A program made the position numbers and the translations under genes. Positions 1-12,193 of a stretch of 64,000 nt of DNA are shown piece by piece. The stretch's first letter is position 1; every line of letters starts with the position of its first letter. Origin of the DNA: Nymphaea colorata (taxonomy: Eukaryota; Streptophyta; Magnoliopsida; Nymphaeales; Nymphaeaceae); contig NC_045140.1 of the NCBI RefSeq assembly GCF_008831285.2, positions 3,699,528-3,763,527 on the forward strand, in the 5' to 3' direction. The notes under the pieces are model-generated. The model had not been told where the DNA came from. It worked only from the letters and a program-made list of their open reading frames with translations, and did no database searches.

Positions 1-433
1 ATGAAATTAATTTTTTTAAACACCATTCCTAAGTGTATTGAACAATACATTATATTGAATAGAAGATGTGAGGAGACATGCCATTGCATGTTGAGCTTAA
101 AATAAAACCTTGTGTTCATATTTGGGCACTTTGTTAACAAACCAAATCCAACATAATAAATCTTTGGTGAGTTGGACAGATTGCAATAGCTACTCCGAAT
201 TAATTACCATAAGTTCTCATACACTTTAGTATAATTAAACCATTATTGACACTTTACTGTGTAGCAAGAGGGAGATTTCTCATCTTCCTTTTCTCAAAGA
301 GCTTGACAACAAAATATGGGTGGTGTTGGTTTTAGATATTGATTATCTCAATCTAAAGTTGCAACATACCACTTCACTGTTATGAGCCATTTTCATAAAA
401 AAAATGGTTGAATTTAATCATATTTTCTATATT
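1..433. other. AT-rich flank left of the copia element
   Basis: No open frame, RNA gene or repeat boundary could be recognised here. The sequence is AT-rich and ends at the GTAAC that forms the left target-site copy of the copia element. Confidence 0.5.
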
Positions 434-438
434 GTAAC

Positions 439-756
439 TATTGTTAAACACATTAAATATCATTTAATGCGAGTTATTGGGAAGGTAATTGTTGGATTTA
501 TGGAGAATTATCTCTAGCATTTTATAGGAAAGGCTTAGTATTTGGAAAATGAGTTTTATAAATATATGGGCATAAGTGGGTTGTGTAACTTATAGATGAA
601 AGAAGAGATTTGTTCTCTACAAATACGTTGCGTATTGACGTGTCATTCATGGAGAGAAATTAAATGGTTTATCATTTTGTGGTTATTAGTTTTTACATTT
701 CATACATAGCTGATTCTCTCATTTCAAGAATTCCTTTTCAAATTAGTGTACCAACA
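439..756 (+). repeat. 5' LTR of the copia element
   Basis: It matches the right-hand repeat in long stretches, for example the GGTTGTGTAA core near 580 and the CCAACA end. It is shorter than the right copy (318 against 353 bp) because of deletions near its left end. The first dinucleotide is TA rather than TG, presumably a point mutation, because the right copy starts TGTTGTTAG. Confidence 0.82.
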
Positions 757-899
757 AAATTGTATGAGAGGACATGTTGAGGAATGATTTGGTGAAGCAG
801 AAGTGTTAAAATGTGGAGTCTAAGTTGAACAATGAACAAATGATTAGTAAACTATGAATGTAAGATCCAGTATGACTTCTACAAACTTTGGTGCCTGTT

Positions 900-3800
900 T
901 TCAATGGTAAAAATTATGAATTTTAGAGCATCAAATCAAGCATGGACTATTCTAAAATATGATTTTCTTGGAGATAAGAAGGTAACCATTGTCAAGTTAC
1001 AAAATCCTAGGTTGGGGTTTTGAAACATTTTTTTGTGAAAAGTGGTGAATCTGTGGAAGTTTTTTTTTTTTTTTCTTTGGATAGTTTTAGTTATGATAAA
1101 CCAAATAAGGTCTTTTGGAGATATGATTTTTTATCAAGAGATTACGAAAAATGTCTTGAGAAGTCTTCCTCCTAATTTGAACATATCACAATTACACTTG
1201 AAGAATCCTATAATTTGTCATCAAACAACTTTAATGCATTGACAGGTTTTTTTTTATTAACACATGAAAGTTATAATGATAGAGCTAAGAAAAAACTTTT
1301 GAGCAAGCTTTCAAGTTGAAAGTTCGAACAAGAAAGAAAAAAGACCAATGGGCCCAAGAATAATTAAAAGAAAAGTATTTTAAGGTCACAATAGAGGAGG
1401 ATATAAAGGCAGCTTTCAAGGTAGATGAAGAAGACGTAGTAGGTATGGTGCATAGTTTTCTAAGGTAATATATATATAGACCAAGCTATAAAGCAAAACA
1501 ATGTTTTCATTGCAAGAAGTTTGGGCATTTGGAATCAATTGGTTCAAGAAAAAATAAGCAGCAAGCAAATGTCATACACAAAGATTACTAACTTTTTTCT
1601 TAGAAGTACTGACAATTGCAAAAAGGATTTTTTTTTTTTTTTTTTTTTTGGATGGTGGTTGCGAAAATTACATTGCAATGTAGAGAGTTTTTTTAAAGAG
1701 CTTGATGAATTAGTAAAGTCGGAGATCTAGTTGGGTGATAACAACAAGGTAAAACTTGAAGGAAAAGGTACTGTTATAGTGAACTTCAAATCATGTAAAG
1801 AAAAAGCTTATTCAAGATCTCTATTTTATATGTTATTTGTGTCATAACCTACTTAAGTGTGGGCCAATTGATTATTTGGATTATTTTCATCATGAAGTTC
1901 GTGAGACAAAAAATGAAATAATTGCAAAAATTTACATGCTTCAAAATAAGTTGTTCTCACTCGAGGTTACATCTGGGGATACATGTTTACTGATGACTAG
2001 GGTTGAAGATAAGTTATAATTATAGCATATGCAATACCAACATTTGCACTATAGTGGTAAAAAATTATTAAGCCAAAAGAAGATGATGCATGATTTATTA
2101 TATATTTTTATTACTGACAAATTGTATCAAGGTTGTGTTTTTAGAAACAACATCAAACCTCATTTTCAGAAAAAAAAATGGTGGGCTAAGGGCCACTTGA
2201 ACTTATTCATGCAGATTTTTAGAGTTCAATGAACACATTGTCCTTAAGTAAGAGTAAATCTTTTTTATTATTCATTGATGATTATACATGTATAAGCCGA
2301 AGTCCATTCTCTAGCATAAAAATCAGATGCTTTTGACAAATTCAAGGAATTTAAAGTGCTAAATTAAAGGAAATTATCTTCCTACAAAAACATTTTGTAG
2401 GGCAGAAAAGTGAATTTATTTTTTATGAATTTGAATATTTTGTAAAGAAAATAAAATACACAATGAATATTATGTGGGGAAAATGCCACAAAAAAAAAAG
2501 AAGTTGTAGAAAGGAAAAATAGAATTGTGGCGGAAATGACACAACATGCTTGTTAAGAAAGGCTTGCTATATGACTTATTGGCAGGAGTTGCAGCAACAT
2601 TTTTGTATCTTTTGAAAATATATCTCATTAATCGTAATTCAAAACAAGGAGCCATATAATCAAGAAGAGTCACACTGCAAGTCTAGTGTCACTTACGCAT
2701 ATTTGGATGTATTACTTATGTTTTGGTTTTAAACGTTTCGGATTACAATAGCAAACAATGTGTATTTGTTGGTTAAAACCTCGAAGCCAAATGATATGGA
2801 CTTTATAAACTAGTAACTAAGAAACTAGTTATTATGAAAGATGCGATCTTTGATAAAGAAAGATATTCCAAATGAAAAAATAATTTTCAAGTCCAACATG
2901 TATCATTTGATGAATTAGAAGAATAAACAATGTGTAATCTATAAGCAGTCCATCACCAAAAACCTTTGAAAGTACTCTTGATTCAGACTTGTCTCCAAGA
3001 AAGGTAAAATCTCTACAGAACGTATATGAAAAGTGTTCATTTGCCTTTCTCAATAGGGGTTCAAAGTTAAGCATGATACTAATCGTAAGATTAAAAAATG
3101 TCAATCAAAACTTGTAGTAAAAGTCTGTTCAAAAACATGGTAAGTATTTACTTGAGACTTTTGCTCTTGTTGTTAGAATGAGACTACATATATGGTTCTT
3201 GCAATTTTAGTTCAAATGAAGTGGAAAGTTTTTTAGTTTGATGGGAAATCTACATTTCTTAATTTTATGTAAATAATGAAATTTATACATGGTAGCCACA
3301 AGGATTTGTTATTGCAAAAAAAATAAGATGATGGTATAGTTAGTTGGACTCGCACTTGCTAAAAGTGGGACTACATTGTACATAAACAATATCAGTATTA
3401 TGCTTGTAAGTGTATTAGTTAGTGACATTATCTCCATTATATGGACAAACACTTTATTAATGTTCTATAATGAATTCAAAATGTGCATTATGAATGAATT
3501 TGAAACAATGGATTTAGGCTTCCTACATTTATTTTTGAAATTACAAATTTATCAGTTAGATGAAGACATTTTTGTTTTCACAAGAGAGGTATGCTTTATC
3601 ATTGCTAACGAAGTTCAACATGGATAAGATATGTCATATACTTAAGAATACAACTCAGAGCTGAGTACATATGATGCAAATATTATAAAAGCATGATTGG
3701 TAAATTGATGCATTTAAGTCATATTCGACTAGATATTTTATTTCTTGTGAGCATAGTCTTAAGATTTATGAATTGTCCACCGGTTCATCACTTGGGGGCA

Positions 3801-4250
3801 ACTAAAAACATTATATGATATGTTCATGCAACAATTGATTTTAAATATGGTACAAACCCTCCAATAATTTCACTTTATATTTCCTTACAATGATTCGGCA
3901 TGCTTGGCTGATGATTGAAAGAGCATGAGTGAATATGTTTTCGCATTTGGTTTCAATGGCTTTATCATCAATAGAAGCTAAACATATAGTTGTTTCTGTA
4001 GTAGAATGTCAAGCCATTTGGATGATAACTTTGAACGATATTAAGTTGAGTTAGAAGAAACCTGCAAAGTTTTTGTGTGACAACAATTTAACAATTTCTA
4101 TGACAAAAAATCATGTTTTTCATGTAAGAACAATGTGTATGGAGATCATATATTATTTCATCAAACATGTCAAGAAAACTTTCTGCAGTAAAGGAATGTG
4201 CATCTAAAGAACACAACGATAACGGTTTCACAAAGTCATTGTGATTGTTA
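900..4250 (+). pseudogene. Copia gag-pol remnant
   Basis: Fragments of the copia polyprotein follow the expected order in shifting plus-strand frames. First comes a gag UBN2 segment containing NQIRSFGDMI and VLRSLPP (about 1040-1240). A zinc-knuckle remnant with CFHCKKFGH follows at about 1500-1560, then a protease region around 1650-1800. A GAG-pre-integrase segment (about 1840-2160) contains KLLSQKKMMHDL. Integrase pieces lie at about 2170-2450. A reverse-transcriptase segment (about 3370-3610) contains MDLGFLHLFLKLQI, and an RNase H remnant (about 3880-4240) contains DSACLADD. The catalytic YVDD of reverse transcriptase reads YINN, losing both aspartates, in addition to the many stops. No functional protein is expected. 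Confidence 0.85.
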
Positions 4251-4301
4251 AGCTTAAAGAAAGTTTAGAAGCATTTGGGGTTGTTACATCAAGAGGGGAT
4301 A

Positions 4302-4654
4302 TGTTGTTAGTACTCAAATTTTAATATGATTTAACCTGAATAATGGACGTGTGAGTTAGTAGGAAGGTTATTGCTGGATTTACGGAGAGTTGATTCAGTT
4401 GTTTTAGAGGAAAAACTTACAAAATTATGAATAGCTATTCGAAAAAGAGTTTCATGACTAATGGACACAAATGGGTTGTGTAATTTATAGATAGAAAAAG
4501 AATCTTTATGGTCTATAAATATGTTATGCACTGAAATTTGAGATATTGGTTACACAGAGAAATCAAATGGTTTATGGTGTTACATGAGTTTTAGCATGAT
4601 ACTGGAACTGGTTCTCTCCATTCGAGGATTTTTTTTCAACTCGACATACCAACA
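4302..4654 (+). repeat. 3' LTR of the copia element
   Basis: It begins TGTTGTTAG after a purine tract and ends CCAACA, directly followed by the right target-site copy GTAAC. It is the better preserved of the two LTRs. Confidence 0.82.
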
Positions 4655-4659
4655 GTAAC

Positions 4660-5168
4660 TTGCCGGAAAGTAAAATGAACCGCTAAACTAAAGATTTTCA
4701 TCTTTAGAACATAACAAACTGAAGGCCACCCATTGCCATCGGTGATTACACCCACTTTTGGGGATTGACAAGGTAATATATTCACAAGAATCTCAGGTTG
4801 TGAATCACAGGAAAGACCAAAATATAGCTAAGGAGACTTCAAAAGAGATAACAAGCATTAAATTTCATGATCAGCAATTGCAGCTATTTTGCTGGTTCGG
4901 AGAAACAATCAACCAAACGATCTCCTTAACGTAATTAAAACTTTTCACAAAGAAAAGAATTCACTCCTAAGGTAGAGAATGTTAGGGAAATGAACAGAAA
5001 AGAGGCACCAAATATCGGAAACCAGAAAGAGAAGAAAAGAAACGTAAGGATTAGGAGATTAAGGAAATCTCTCATTGATATTGAAGGTTGATGAAATTAA
5101 GATGGCTAGGAGGGGGACAAAAAAAGAAAACAAAGATTACAGTGGTGTGGATGGTGATGGCCCTTTTC
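4660..5168. other. Intergenic DNA and probable 3' UTR of the receptor gene
   Basis: Nothing codes here. The part next to 5168 is expected to be the 3' UTR of the minus-strand receptor gene. No unambiguous polyadenylation signal was picked out. Confidence 0.5.
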
Positions 5169-8100
5169 TCAGAAAATCTCCATCCTCTCCGGAACCGGGG
5201 TCTTAATAACTTGCAGTATCTGCGCCACTTCTGCCATGGAAGGCCTACTCGAAGGTATTTGAGATGTACAGACCAGGCCTAGCTTCAGTACTGGCAAGAC
5301 TTCCTCCTCCGGGCACTCCTTCATGGTTTGATCTACACACTGCATTGCCTTCCCCTGCTCAATCAAAGACCTCACATGATCACACAAGATCACAACATCG
5401 TCCTCCCCATATTCGATCGGCCTTCGCCCCGTCACAAGCTCGAGTATGAGTACTCCATATCCATAAATGTCGCATTTCTCGTTGATTCTTAAACTCTGGC
5501 ATGCTAATTCAGGTGCAGCATATCCAAGGGACCTCTGAAACCTGTTGCTGAGAATGTGCGGGTCGAGCTTGGGAAGGAGCCTTGCTAAACCGAAGTCGGA
5601 AATTTTAGGATTGAGGTTCTCATCAAGCAGAATGTTGGTTGGTTTGACATTGTAGTGAATAATTGGCGGGCGGTATGATTGGTGAAGATGAGCCAGACCT
5701 TTAGCAGTTCCCAGAGCAATCTTAAAGCGTTGCGGCCATGAAAGTGGAGGCACCCCAGGCGCTGAGTTTTCATGGAGTCTGTCATGCAAGCTTCCATTGG
5801 CATAGAACTCTGAGATCAACAGCTGAAGCTGCGGGGTCCAATAGTACCCTTTGAGACTCACCAAATTTGGGTGCCTCACTTTTCCTAGAATCTGAACCTC
5901 CCTGTCAAAATCATCCTGAGACTGTACTATATTAGATGATATGAGCTTCTTTATGGCTATTACTCTCCCCTCTGTGACTGAAGCTCTGTAAACTGTTCCA
6001 AAGACGCCTTTGCCTATCTCAGAGGCCTTGTTCAACAAGGACTGAGCATTGTTTACCCAATCTTCTGACCTCGAGTCGGAGGCAGAACTGAACAAAACTA
6101 GCTTACCCATGGCAGGGCAAGACTTTCCGGTAGTGGAAGAGAGACTTTCTGATGAAGGCTGCATTAACTCCACAGTTTTCTGAGCTTTGAGGTTCAGCAG
6201 AGTCACCATCACAACCCCCATAGCTATAACCACAGCAGCACAGATTGCAATAATGGCTGAAACAGTGAGGAACTTTCTGTGTTTGAATCTCTGAGAGGCA
6301 GTTTCTGAGCCCACGTTGCCGTCTCCGTTTCTGAACCCCCCTGGGTCTAGAGCCAGCGGCTTCGGGACATTCAATTGACACTTCTGTCCCAATTTTGGCG
6401 AGCAGAGGCCATCATTTCCTTCTAAAGCACTCTGATCCAAGTCGTCAAAGATCCTCCCCCTTGGGAGTTTCCCCGAGAGCTTGTTAAATGAAAGATTCAC
6501 TACCAACAGATTGTCCAAGCTTCCTAGTTGTTCTGGAATTTCACCACTCAGCTTATTGAAGGCTAGGTTCAGTATCATGAGCTTTCTCAACTTTGACAAC
6601 TCCATAGGAATGCTACCAATCAGGTTGTTGTGAGACAAACTCCTGTAAGAGACAAGAACTTACTGTTAGACAAACTCCTGTAAGAGATGAGCAGAGTCTC
6701 CCATTTTCTACCTCGCAGTAAACTAAAATGCAAAATGTAGGACGGACTTACAGATAAGTTAGGGATGAAAGGTTTCCAATCTCTTTTGGAATCGGACCGG
6801 TTAAAGAATTCCCGTCCAGCTGAAGAACTGTGAGAGTAGAAGCATTGAATAACTCACTTGGAATCGAGCCTTGTAATCCGGTGTACCTCAGATCCAACTG
6901 AGAAAGGGACTTCAGTTCTCCAAACTCCGGCGGCAACCACGACTGCAAATTGTTCCATGACAGATTCAGGTAGTTCATGTTGGTGCACAAACTCATCTCA
7001 GCAGGAATTTTGCTTGTCAGGTTGTTGTTCGACAGGTCAAGTACACGAAGGGAGTCGAACAGCCGAGTCGAGAGAGGTGGTATCAAACCCGAGAAATCAT
7101 TAGAAGATAGGTCGATCGTCTCCAGCCCAAGCTCAAACAGGCCTGGAGGAATGTTCCCGCTCAAGTCATTGTCCCTCAAGCTCAATTCCGTGAGCCTGGT
7201 GCACTCGACGATGGTCTTCGGTATCTCGCCGGAGAATCTGTTCTCAGAAAGATAGAGATGCCCCAACAATTTCAGGTCGCCCAAGGAAGACGGCAGGTTT
7301 CCGTTCATAAAGTTTCCTGAAAAATCTAAGTACTCAAGGCTGCTAAGGCTTCCTATCCATGTTGGTACCTCGCCATTTAGCTTGTTCTTCGACAAATTGA
7401 TGTAAGACAGAGAACTGAGTCGTTGAAACGAGTTAGGTATCCTGCCTGTGAACAGATTGCCGCTCAAATCCATACGATTCAAGTGAATACACAACCCAGC
7501 ATCAAATGGCAGTAGCCCAGAGAACTGATTGTTCTGCAAGTAAAGCTCTTTGAGGTTATGCAGACCCCATAATCCGACCGGAATCCGACCACTGAACCCA
7601 TTGCTAGAAAGGTCAAGCATCCTCAGCCTCTTCAGCATCCACAGCCCACCAGCAAACTCAGGAGAACCTGAAAGGCGGTTCCCCGAGACGTTCAGGCTTC
7701 CCAACACCACGCATTTCTGCAGCGTCGCCGGCAAACTCCCTGTGAAGAGATTGCCACCCGCCGAGACTGACCTGATTGTCGTGCAATTCTCAAACAGGTG
7801 GTCGGGGAGGGGCCCGGAGAGTAGATTCTCCGAAAAATCCAGCGTCCTGATCGACCTCATTGCGCCGTAACCGGCCGGAATAGAGCCGGTAAAGCGATTG
7901 TAGCTCAAATTCAAGCTCCTGAGCCTACCTAATCGAGACAGCTCAGGGCCGAGCTTGCCGGAGAAATTGTTCCGAGCAATGGACAAGACCCGCAGGTTCT
8001 CCAGTTTCTCAAGGCCCCTGCCGATCTTCCCCGACAGGCCGAGCCCCTCGAGCGATAGCTCGGAGACAAGCCCGTTCTTGGGGTCGCATTTCACGAACCT

Positions 8101-8298
8101 CCAAGAACACGGCGTGTCGTCGTCCTCGTTCCAGGAACTCAGAGAGGAGTTTGGGTCGTGGAGCTCGGACTTGAAGACGATAAGGCCCAGGACATCGTCG
8201 TTGAGTTGCAGAACCGAGTCAGTTGCAATGCAGGAGGAGATGTGAAGGACAAGGACCAGCAGAAGACAAGAGAAGATGCTCCTTGGGAAGCTCTTCAT
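5169..8298 (-). CDS. LRR receptor-like protein kinase, probable pseudokinase (At3g28040 type)
   Basis: Two exons, 8298-6752 and 6642-5169, are joined across a 109-bp GT-AG intron and encode 1006 residues. The junction falls inside a leucine codon and restores an unbroken LRR. In order: a signal peptide (about 1-25), an LRRNT cap with CSWRFVKC, roughly twenty LRRs up to about residue 575, a juxtamembrane cysteine pair (596 and 604), one membrane helix (about 640-667), and a cytoplasmic kinase domain (about 715-995). The glycine loop GKGVFGTV (726-733), the VAIK lysine (747), the alpha-C glutamate (764), DFG (865-867) and APE (892-894) are present. The HRD motif reads HYN (845-847), which removes the catalytic aspartate. 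Length, intron position and the C-terminal region around LELVTGRRP and EYGEDD fit Arabidopsis At3g28040, annotated as probably inactive and also lacking this aspartate as I recall it. A role as a signalling scaffold or co-receptor at the plasma membrane is inferred. Confidence 0.95.
6634..6687 (-). repeat. Duplicated 3' splice site of the receptor-gene intron
   Basis: A 19-bp segment containing the acceptor TCTCTTACAG and the first exon bases occurs twice, 35 bp apart (6634-6652 and 6669-6687). The copy at 6643-6644 gives the correct reading frame. Use of the other AG (6678-6679) would add 35 nt, shift the frame and meet a stop within about 20 codons. Confidence 0.85.
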
Positions 8299-8520
8299 CT
8301 TCTTTTCTTGCCCTTTACGACCTCTTTCTGTCCACCATTAAGAGCTCTTCCTGTCCACCATTAGAAACCAGAAAGAAGATGAAAGGAGAGATTCACAGAG
8401 GCGCCACAGGCGACGGTTGTAGGCTTGTAGCCTTCAGACGTTCTTTTCCTTTTTTTCCCCTCGCCGCCAAATAGTAAAAAAGAAAATAGAAAAATCCAAA
8501 GACATCACCCCGTGACTTGC
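8299..8520 (-). promoter_or_regulatory. 5' leader and proximal promoter of the receptor gene
   Basis: Directly upstream of the ATG is a pyrimidine- and GA-rich leader. It contains a tandem duplication of TGGTGGACAG with a period of about 22 bp (roughly 8325-8365). A strong TATA box is not obvious. The transcription start cannot be fixed from sequence. Confidence 0.45.
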
Positions 8521-9654
8521 TTAATTTACATTGTTGCCCACGAATAGAAAATTTACAATTTTATCCTTAGTCGTATTATTTTACATTACTTGCTCTTTGG
8601 ACTTGTCAACCAAATTTTGATCACTTCGGATTTGAAATCCGTGGTTTTCAAATTCGATCCTTTTCATCTGATTTCCAATCTACATTTTTTACATTTGAAA
8701 TCTACAGTTTAATATAACTGTAGATTTCAGCTAGCTATGATAGATTTGAGATTCCCTCGAATCTAAGATTTATGAGGAATCAAACGCACCCTAAGCTAAA
8801 ATAAGCCTTTATAACCAATTTGAAGGAACAAAATTGTTCAAGATCCAAATGCTTGGCTGCCAAAGTCATGCCATTATGCTAAATGCGATCTCAGCCGAAC
8901 AATGATTATCAATACTATTGAGGCTAAAATTTTTTTACAAAAATTTACTTCACTTTTTTCAAAAGTAAAGCTATATATATGTTTCCAATGCAACTTTAAT
9001 TGAATCTTGATATTTCTGGAGAGGTTGATGTAATAGGTGGAGTGAATGTTGATAGGCGACTAGTTTTTATTTCGAATTTTCAAGACATCAATTCTATGTG
9101 CTATAAAATGAAGCTATTAATGTGAAGTTGGATCGTAGTGGAGGCGACATGCGAGAGATGGAAAACAAGAATTGGCTGCTTCGGCCTTCAACCAAGAGAT
9201 GGGCATTCCAAATCTTGATGCGATAATCATGGTTACTAATCTATTCAACTAAAAAGTTTTTTTAGCTGCGCTAAAGCTCCCAATTGGTTTCGATATGAGA
9301 ATTTGGAGAGTTCAATACAGACTTCACCAGATAGAGTGGCCTAGATAGAGGTCGGCAAGTGGACCGAGCCAGGCCCTGCAACATGAGGGTCGAGACGTAG
9401 TTCTCATATATAACTAATAAATGGCTGGGCCCGGTCAGACTAGGTTTTGTTTGGTGCACCTATCATCGCTGTATGATTGAACGACGGAGCAAAATTGGAG
9501 TCCCCGAGAAACACGGGTAAGGTTTTGGGCTTCTGTCTGCTCATTATGATGCACAGTTAAATTTAGCGGCAGCCATAACTTGGGAATAAAGAGCCTTCAC
9601 ACCTGCCTAACTATTTCAAAGTAAAAAATTCATGATTTACTTTCGTATGAATTC

Positions 9655-9724
<70 letters not shown>

Positions 9725-10299
9725 GGAGAGAGAGATTGTAATACTACTACACAAATAGTTGTAGACCGATTAAAATTTAAAAAATTATCATTAAAAGACC
9801 ATAAATCATCGTTAAAACTATCGTAAACCATTATAATATTAACTATCTAGCAATATCTGAATATATATATATATATATTCAATCAAAAGAAAAAGAGAGA
9901 AACTAAAATCCTTTGGCTGCATGTACGGTACGTTGGAGCATCTAGACGACAAGAGAAATCTTGTGTTCTATAAACATACACATTCAAATATACACAAAAA
10001 GATAAGAGGGTTATATGATTGTAGCTGCTATTATGAAATGAAAAAAAAAATTGAATTTGAATTAAACACTTTTTAACATAGAATCAAAATTTAGAAACAT
10101 GAACATTTCACCTTCACCCACATTCTTTTTGGGTACTCATTACCAAATGAAAAAAAAAAAAATTGTATTAAACACTTTTAACTTTAGAATCAAATTTAGA
10201 AATCCCGTAGATTAGATGTGATGTGCTAAACTTTGAGAACATATCATTTTTTTTTTTTTCACAGCCGTGTGCGTTTCTTCAGTTAATTTAGGCAATCAA
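8521..10299. other. Gene-poor intergenic DNA with (TA)n(GA)n tract
   Basis: No gene was recognised. A (TA)n run from about 9659 to 9707 passes into a (GA)n run up to about 9735. A second short TA run lies near 9861-9880. The stretch around 8590-8800 carries the phrases on nutritive mini-transposon debris typical of plant intergenic DNA (repeated variants of GATTTGAAATC), but no boundaries could be set. Confidence 0.5.
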
Positions 10300-10930
10300 A
10301 GAAGCCCTCAAGAGCGTTTTTTTATTTACAAGGAGGAGTACTCCGGTTTTTACTCAAAGAAGGGCACTATCGTCATTTTATGTTAATTGAGGCAGAGGAA
10401 CGGGGAGCCGGCAATCAGAACTCCGGAATCTACGGCGACGATGTCCCGTTGGGCGCCGCGAGTACCAGACCGGCGTGAGGACGGACAGAGGCATTTTAGT
10501 CATTTCACTTCGGCACCTCTTCCTTCTCCAATTCCTTTCTCCGGTGAACGACGGGACGACAGTCAATGGTCTGCGGCTTACTTTAATGACAAAGTTACCC
10601 TCGTCCTCCATCTCCTCATCTGATGCAGTGGTTGTGGTGGCCGCGGCGGCGGCAGTGGTGAAGTAGCAGTAGTTCAACACTTAGACTTAAAACTTGCTCC
10701 CTAGCTCTCTCTTTCTTATTAAAATTGGTATTACTTGATGCATCACTTGGCATCTTGTACTGTAAGCACCCTTGTGTCATTGGCAGTTATTGCTTGTTTG
10801 TTTTAAGGAATGGAGGTGGTGGAGGTGGAGGTGGCGGCGGCGGCAGCAGTGTTGAAGTAGCAGTAGTTCAACACTTAGACCTAAAATTTTAACTCTCTAG
10901 CTCTCTCTCTTTTATCACTTGGCATCTTGT
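10300..10930. repeat. GC-rich island with a direct duplication
   Basis: This patch is clearly richer in G+C than its surroundings. The segment GAAGTAGCAGTAGTTCAACA, with flanking GGCGGCGGC and the later ATCACTTGGCATCTTGTACT, occurs near 10660-10760 and again near 10850-10930. That makes a duplication with a period of about 170-190 bp. Open frames exist on both strands at 10380-10680, but none resembles a known protein. It may be a worn gene fragment. Confidence 0.5.
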
Positions 10931-11772
10931 ACTATAATAACCTTTATGCCAATGAAGAACATCATAGCATAGCTGGTCGAATTAGTTGAAAATGTGTTAA
11001 GCATTGGAACGTCACCACTTGTTTCCTGACTTTGTCGTGGTAGTAAATGATGGTACCCTAAAATATCAACGATTGGAGGATTGGTATTGAAGTAGTGAAT
11101 CTTATTAGTTTCTACTGATGACATGTCACTGTTAAAAATACGATGAAAATATTGTGCTAGCTGACATATATTAGACTTATCTCAAACACGGCACAACCTA
11201 CGACTCGAAAGCAAGAGAAATAGAGAATGGCTTCGAGCTCTTTTAAGAGCAAATGAATCAATGTAACCATGTAATTCACTCCGAATGAAAGTTATTTGCA
11301 CTACATTGATAATGGTGTGACCGGAGTTTGCTAGCTCCTCCGGTAGCCTTCAAAAGTTACGGTGTTCTAATGCCTAACAAACACGCTGCTGACCATTTTT
11401 ATCTCTATAAATGTGCATCGGGACAAATAGAGAAGAAACTAAACCAGATATGGTGTCCGACGGCTGCAACTATGAGATCTTGAATTCAGATTCTTGGATT
11501 GTGAAAAAAGGTAAAAGCTAATGGTACATGTTTTGGATTGGATTCACTTCATTTCTTGGTCCAATTTGTCTTCGTTTCACCCTCCCTTTCCCGTCCGTTT
11601 GCATGAAAGTTACATTTACTTTTACTGCTAGGATCGAAACAAAGAAGCTTGAATGCGTTTGGACCCTTGTGATCATGAACACTGAAATACCTGCCTTGTA
11701 CTGTGGATTGACGTCCATGTGAGTTCAAGACTTTCCTTCGTTTTGAAATGAAGTTTGGCTGGCCAAGGGTGA
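10931..11772. other. Intergenic DNA, nothing recognised
   Basis: Short unsupported open frames only. No homology, repeat ends or RNA structure were noticed. Confidence 0.4.
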
Positions 11773-11918
11773 AGCAAAGAATTTTTTTTATGTAAGGCAC
11801 TAAATATATAGTTAACAACCAAGTCTACATAGGTTCATGAAATCGAGCAAAGAATTTTGTTTATATGAGGCACTAAATATATAGTTAACAACCAAGTCTA
11901 CATAGGTTCATGGAATCA
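11773..11918. repeat. Tandem duplication, 73-bp unit
   Basis: Two adjacent copies both begin GCAAAGAATTTT and share AGTTAACAACCAAGTCTACA. They differ at only a few positions, so the duplication is fairly recent. Confidence 0.9.
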
Positions 11919-12193
11919 GCGGGTAGTGACTCTGGTCTATTGGACTTAGCTTTTGAAGTCCATGTGACCTAGCCAGGTGAACGGAGCACTTGTTGGCATG
12001 TTGTTTTGCCGTACCGTGTTAACTCTAAAGCAGTGAACTTCAGCTGTGCATGTTTCCTCTCCGGAACTTCCAAATTTTGTAATAGAGCTTTTCATAGATT
12101 AAGTCGATCTTAGAATGTCGCGTTTGGGTTGATCTTTGTGTACTGCCACAGTCAAATGTCTAAAGGGCAACGTGGTTCAAGCTACGGGCAGAA

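Larger units (their letters stand above)
434..4659 (+). mobile_element. Decayed full-length Ty1/copia LTR retrotransposon with 5-bp target duplication
   Basis: Two related terminal repeats (439-756 and 4302-4654) enclose a degenerate gag-pol body that reads left to right. GTAAC lies directly outside both ends (434-438 and 4655-4659), which is the 5-bp target duplication expected for this class. Just inside the left repeat, from about 757, is a worn version of the methionine-tRNA primer-binding site (TTGTATGAGAG against the usual TTGGTATCAGAG). A purine tract, AAGAGGGGATA, precedes the right repeat. Many stops and frameshifts interrupt the coding region and the two repeats differ a lot, so the insertion is old and cannot move by itself. 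Confidence 0.88.

Noticed and set aside
9632-9831. Open frames through the TA/GA microsatellite on both strands
   Set aside because: The frames are repeats of Ile-Tyr and Glu-Arg made by the microsatellite.
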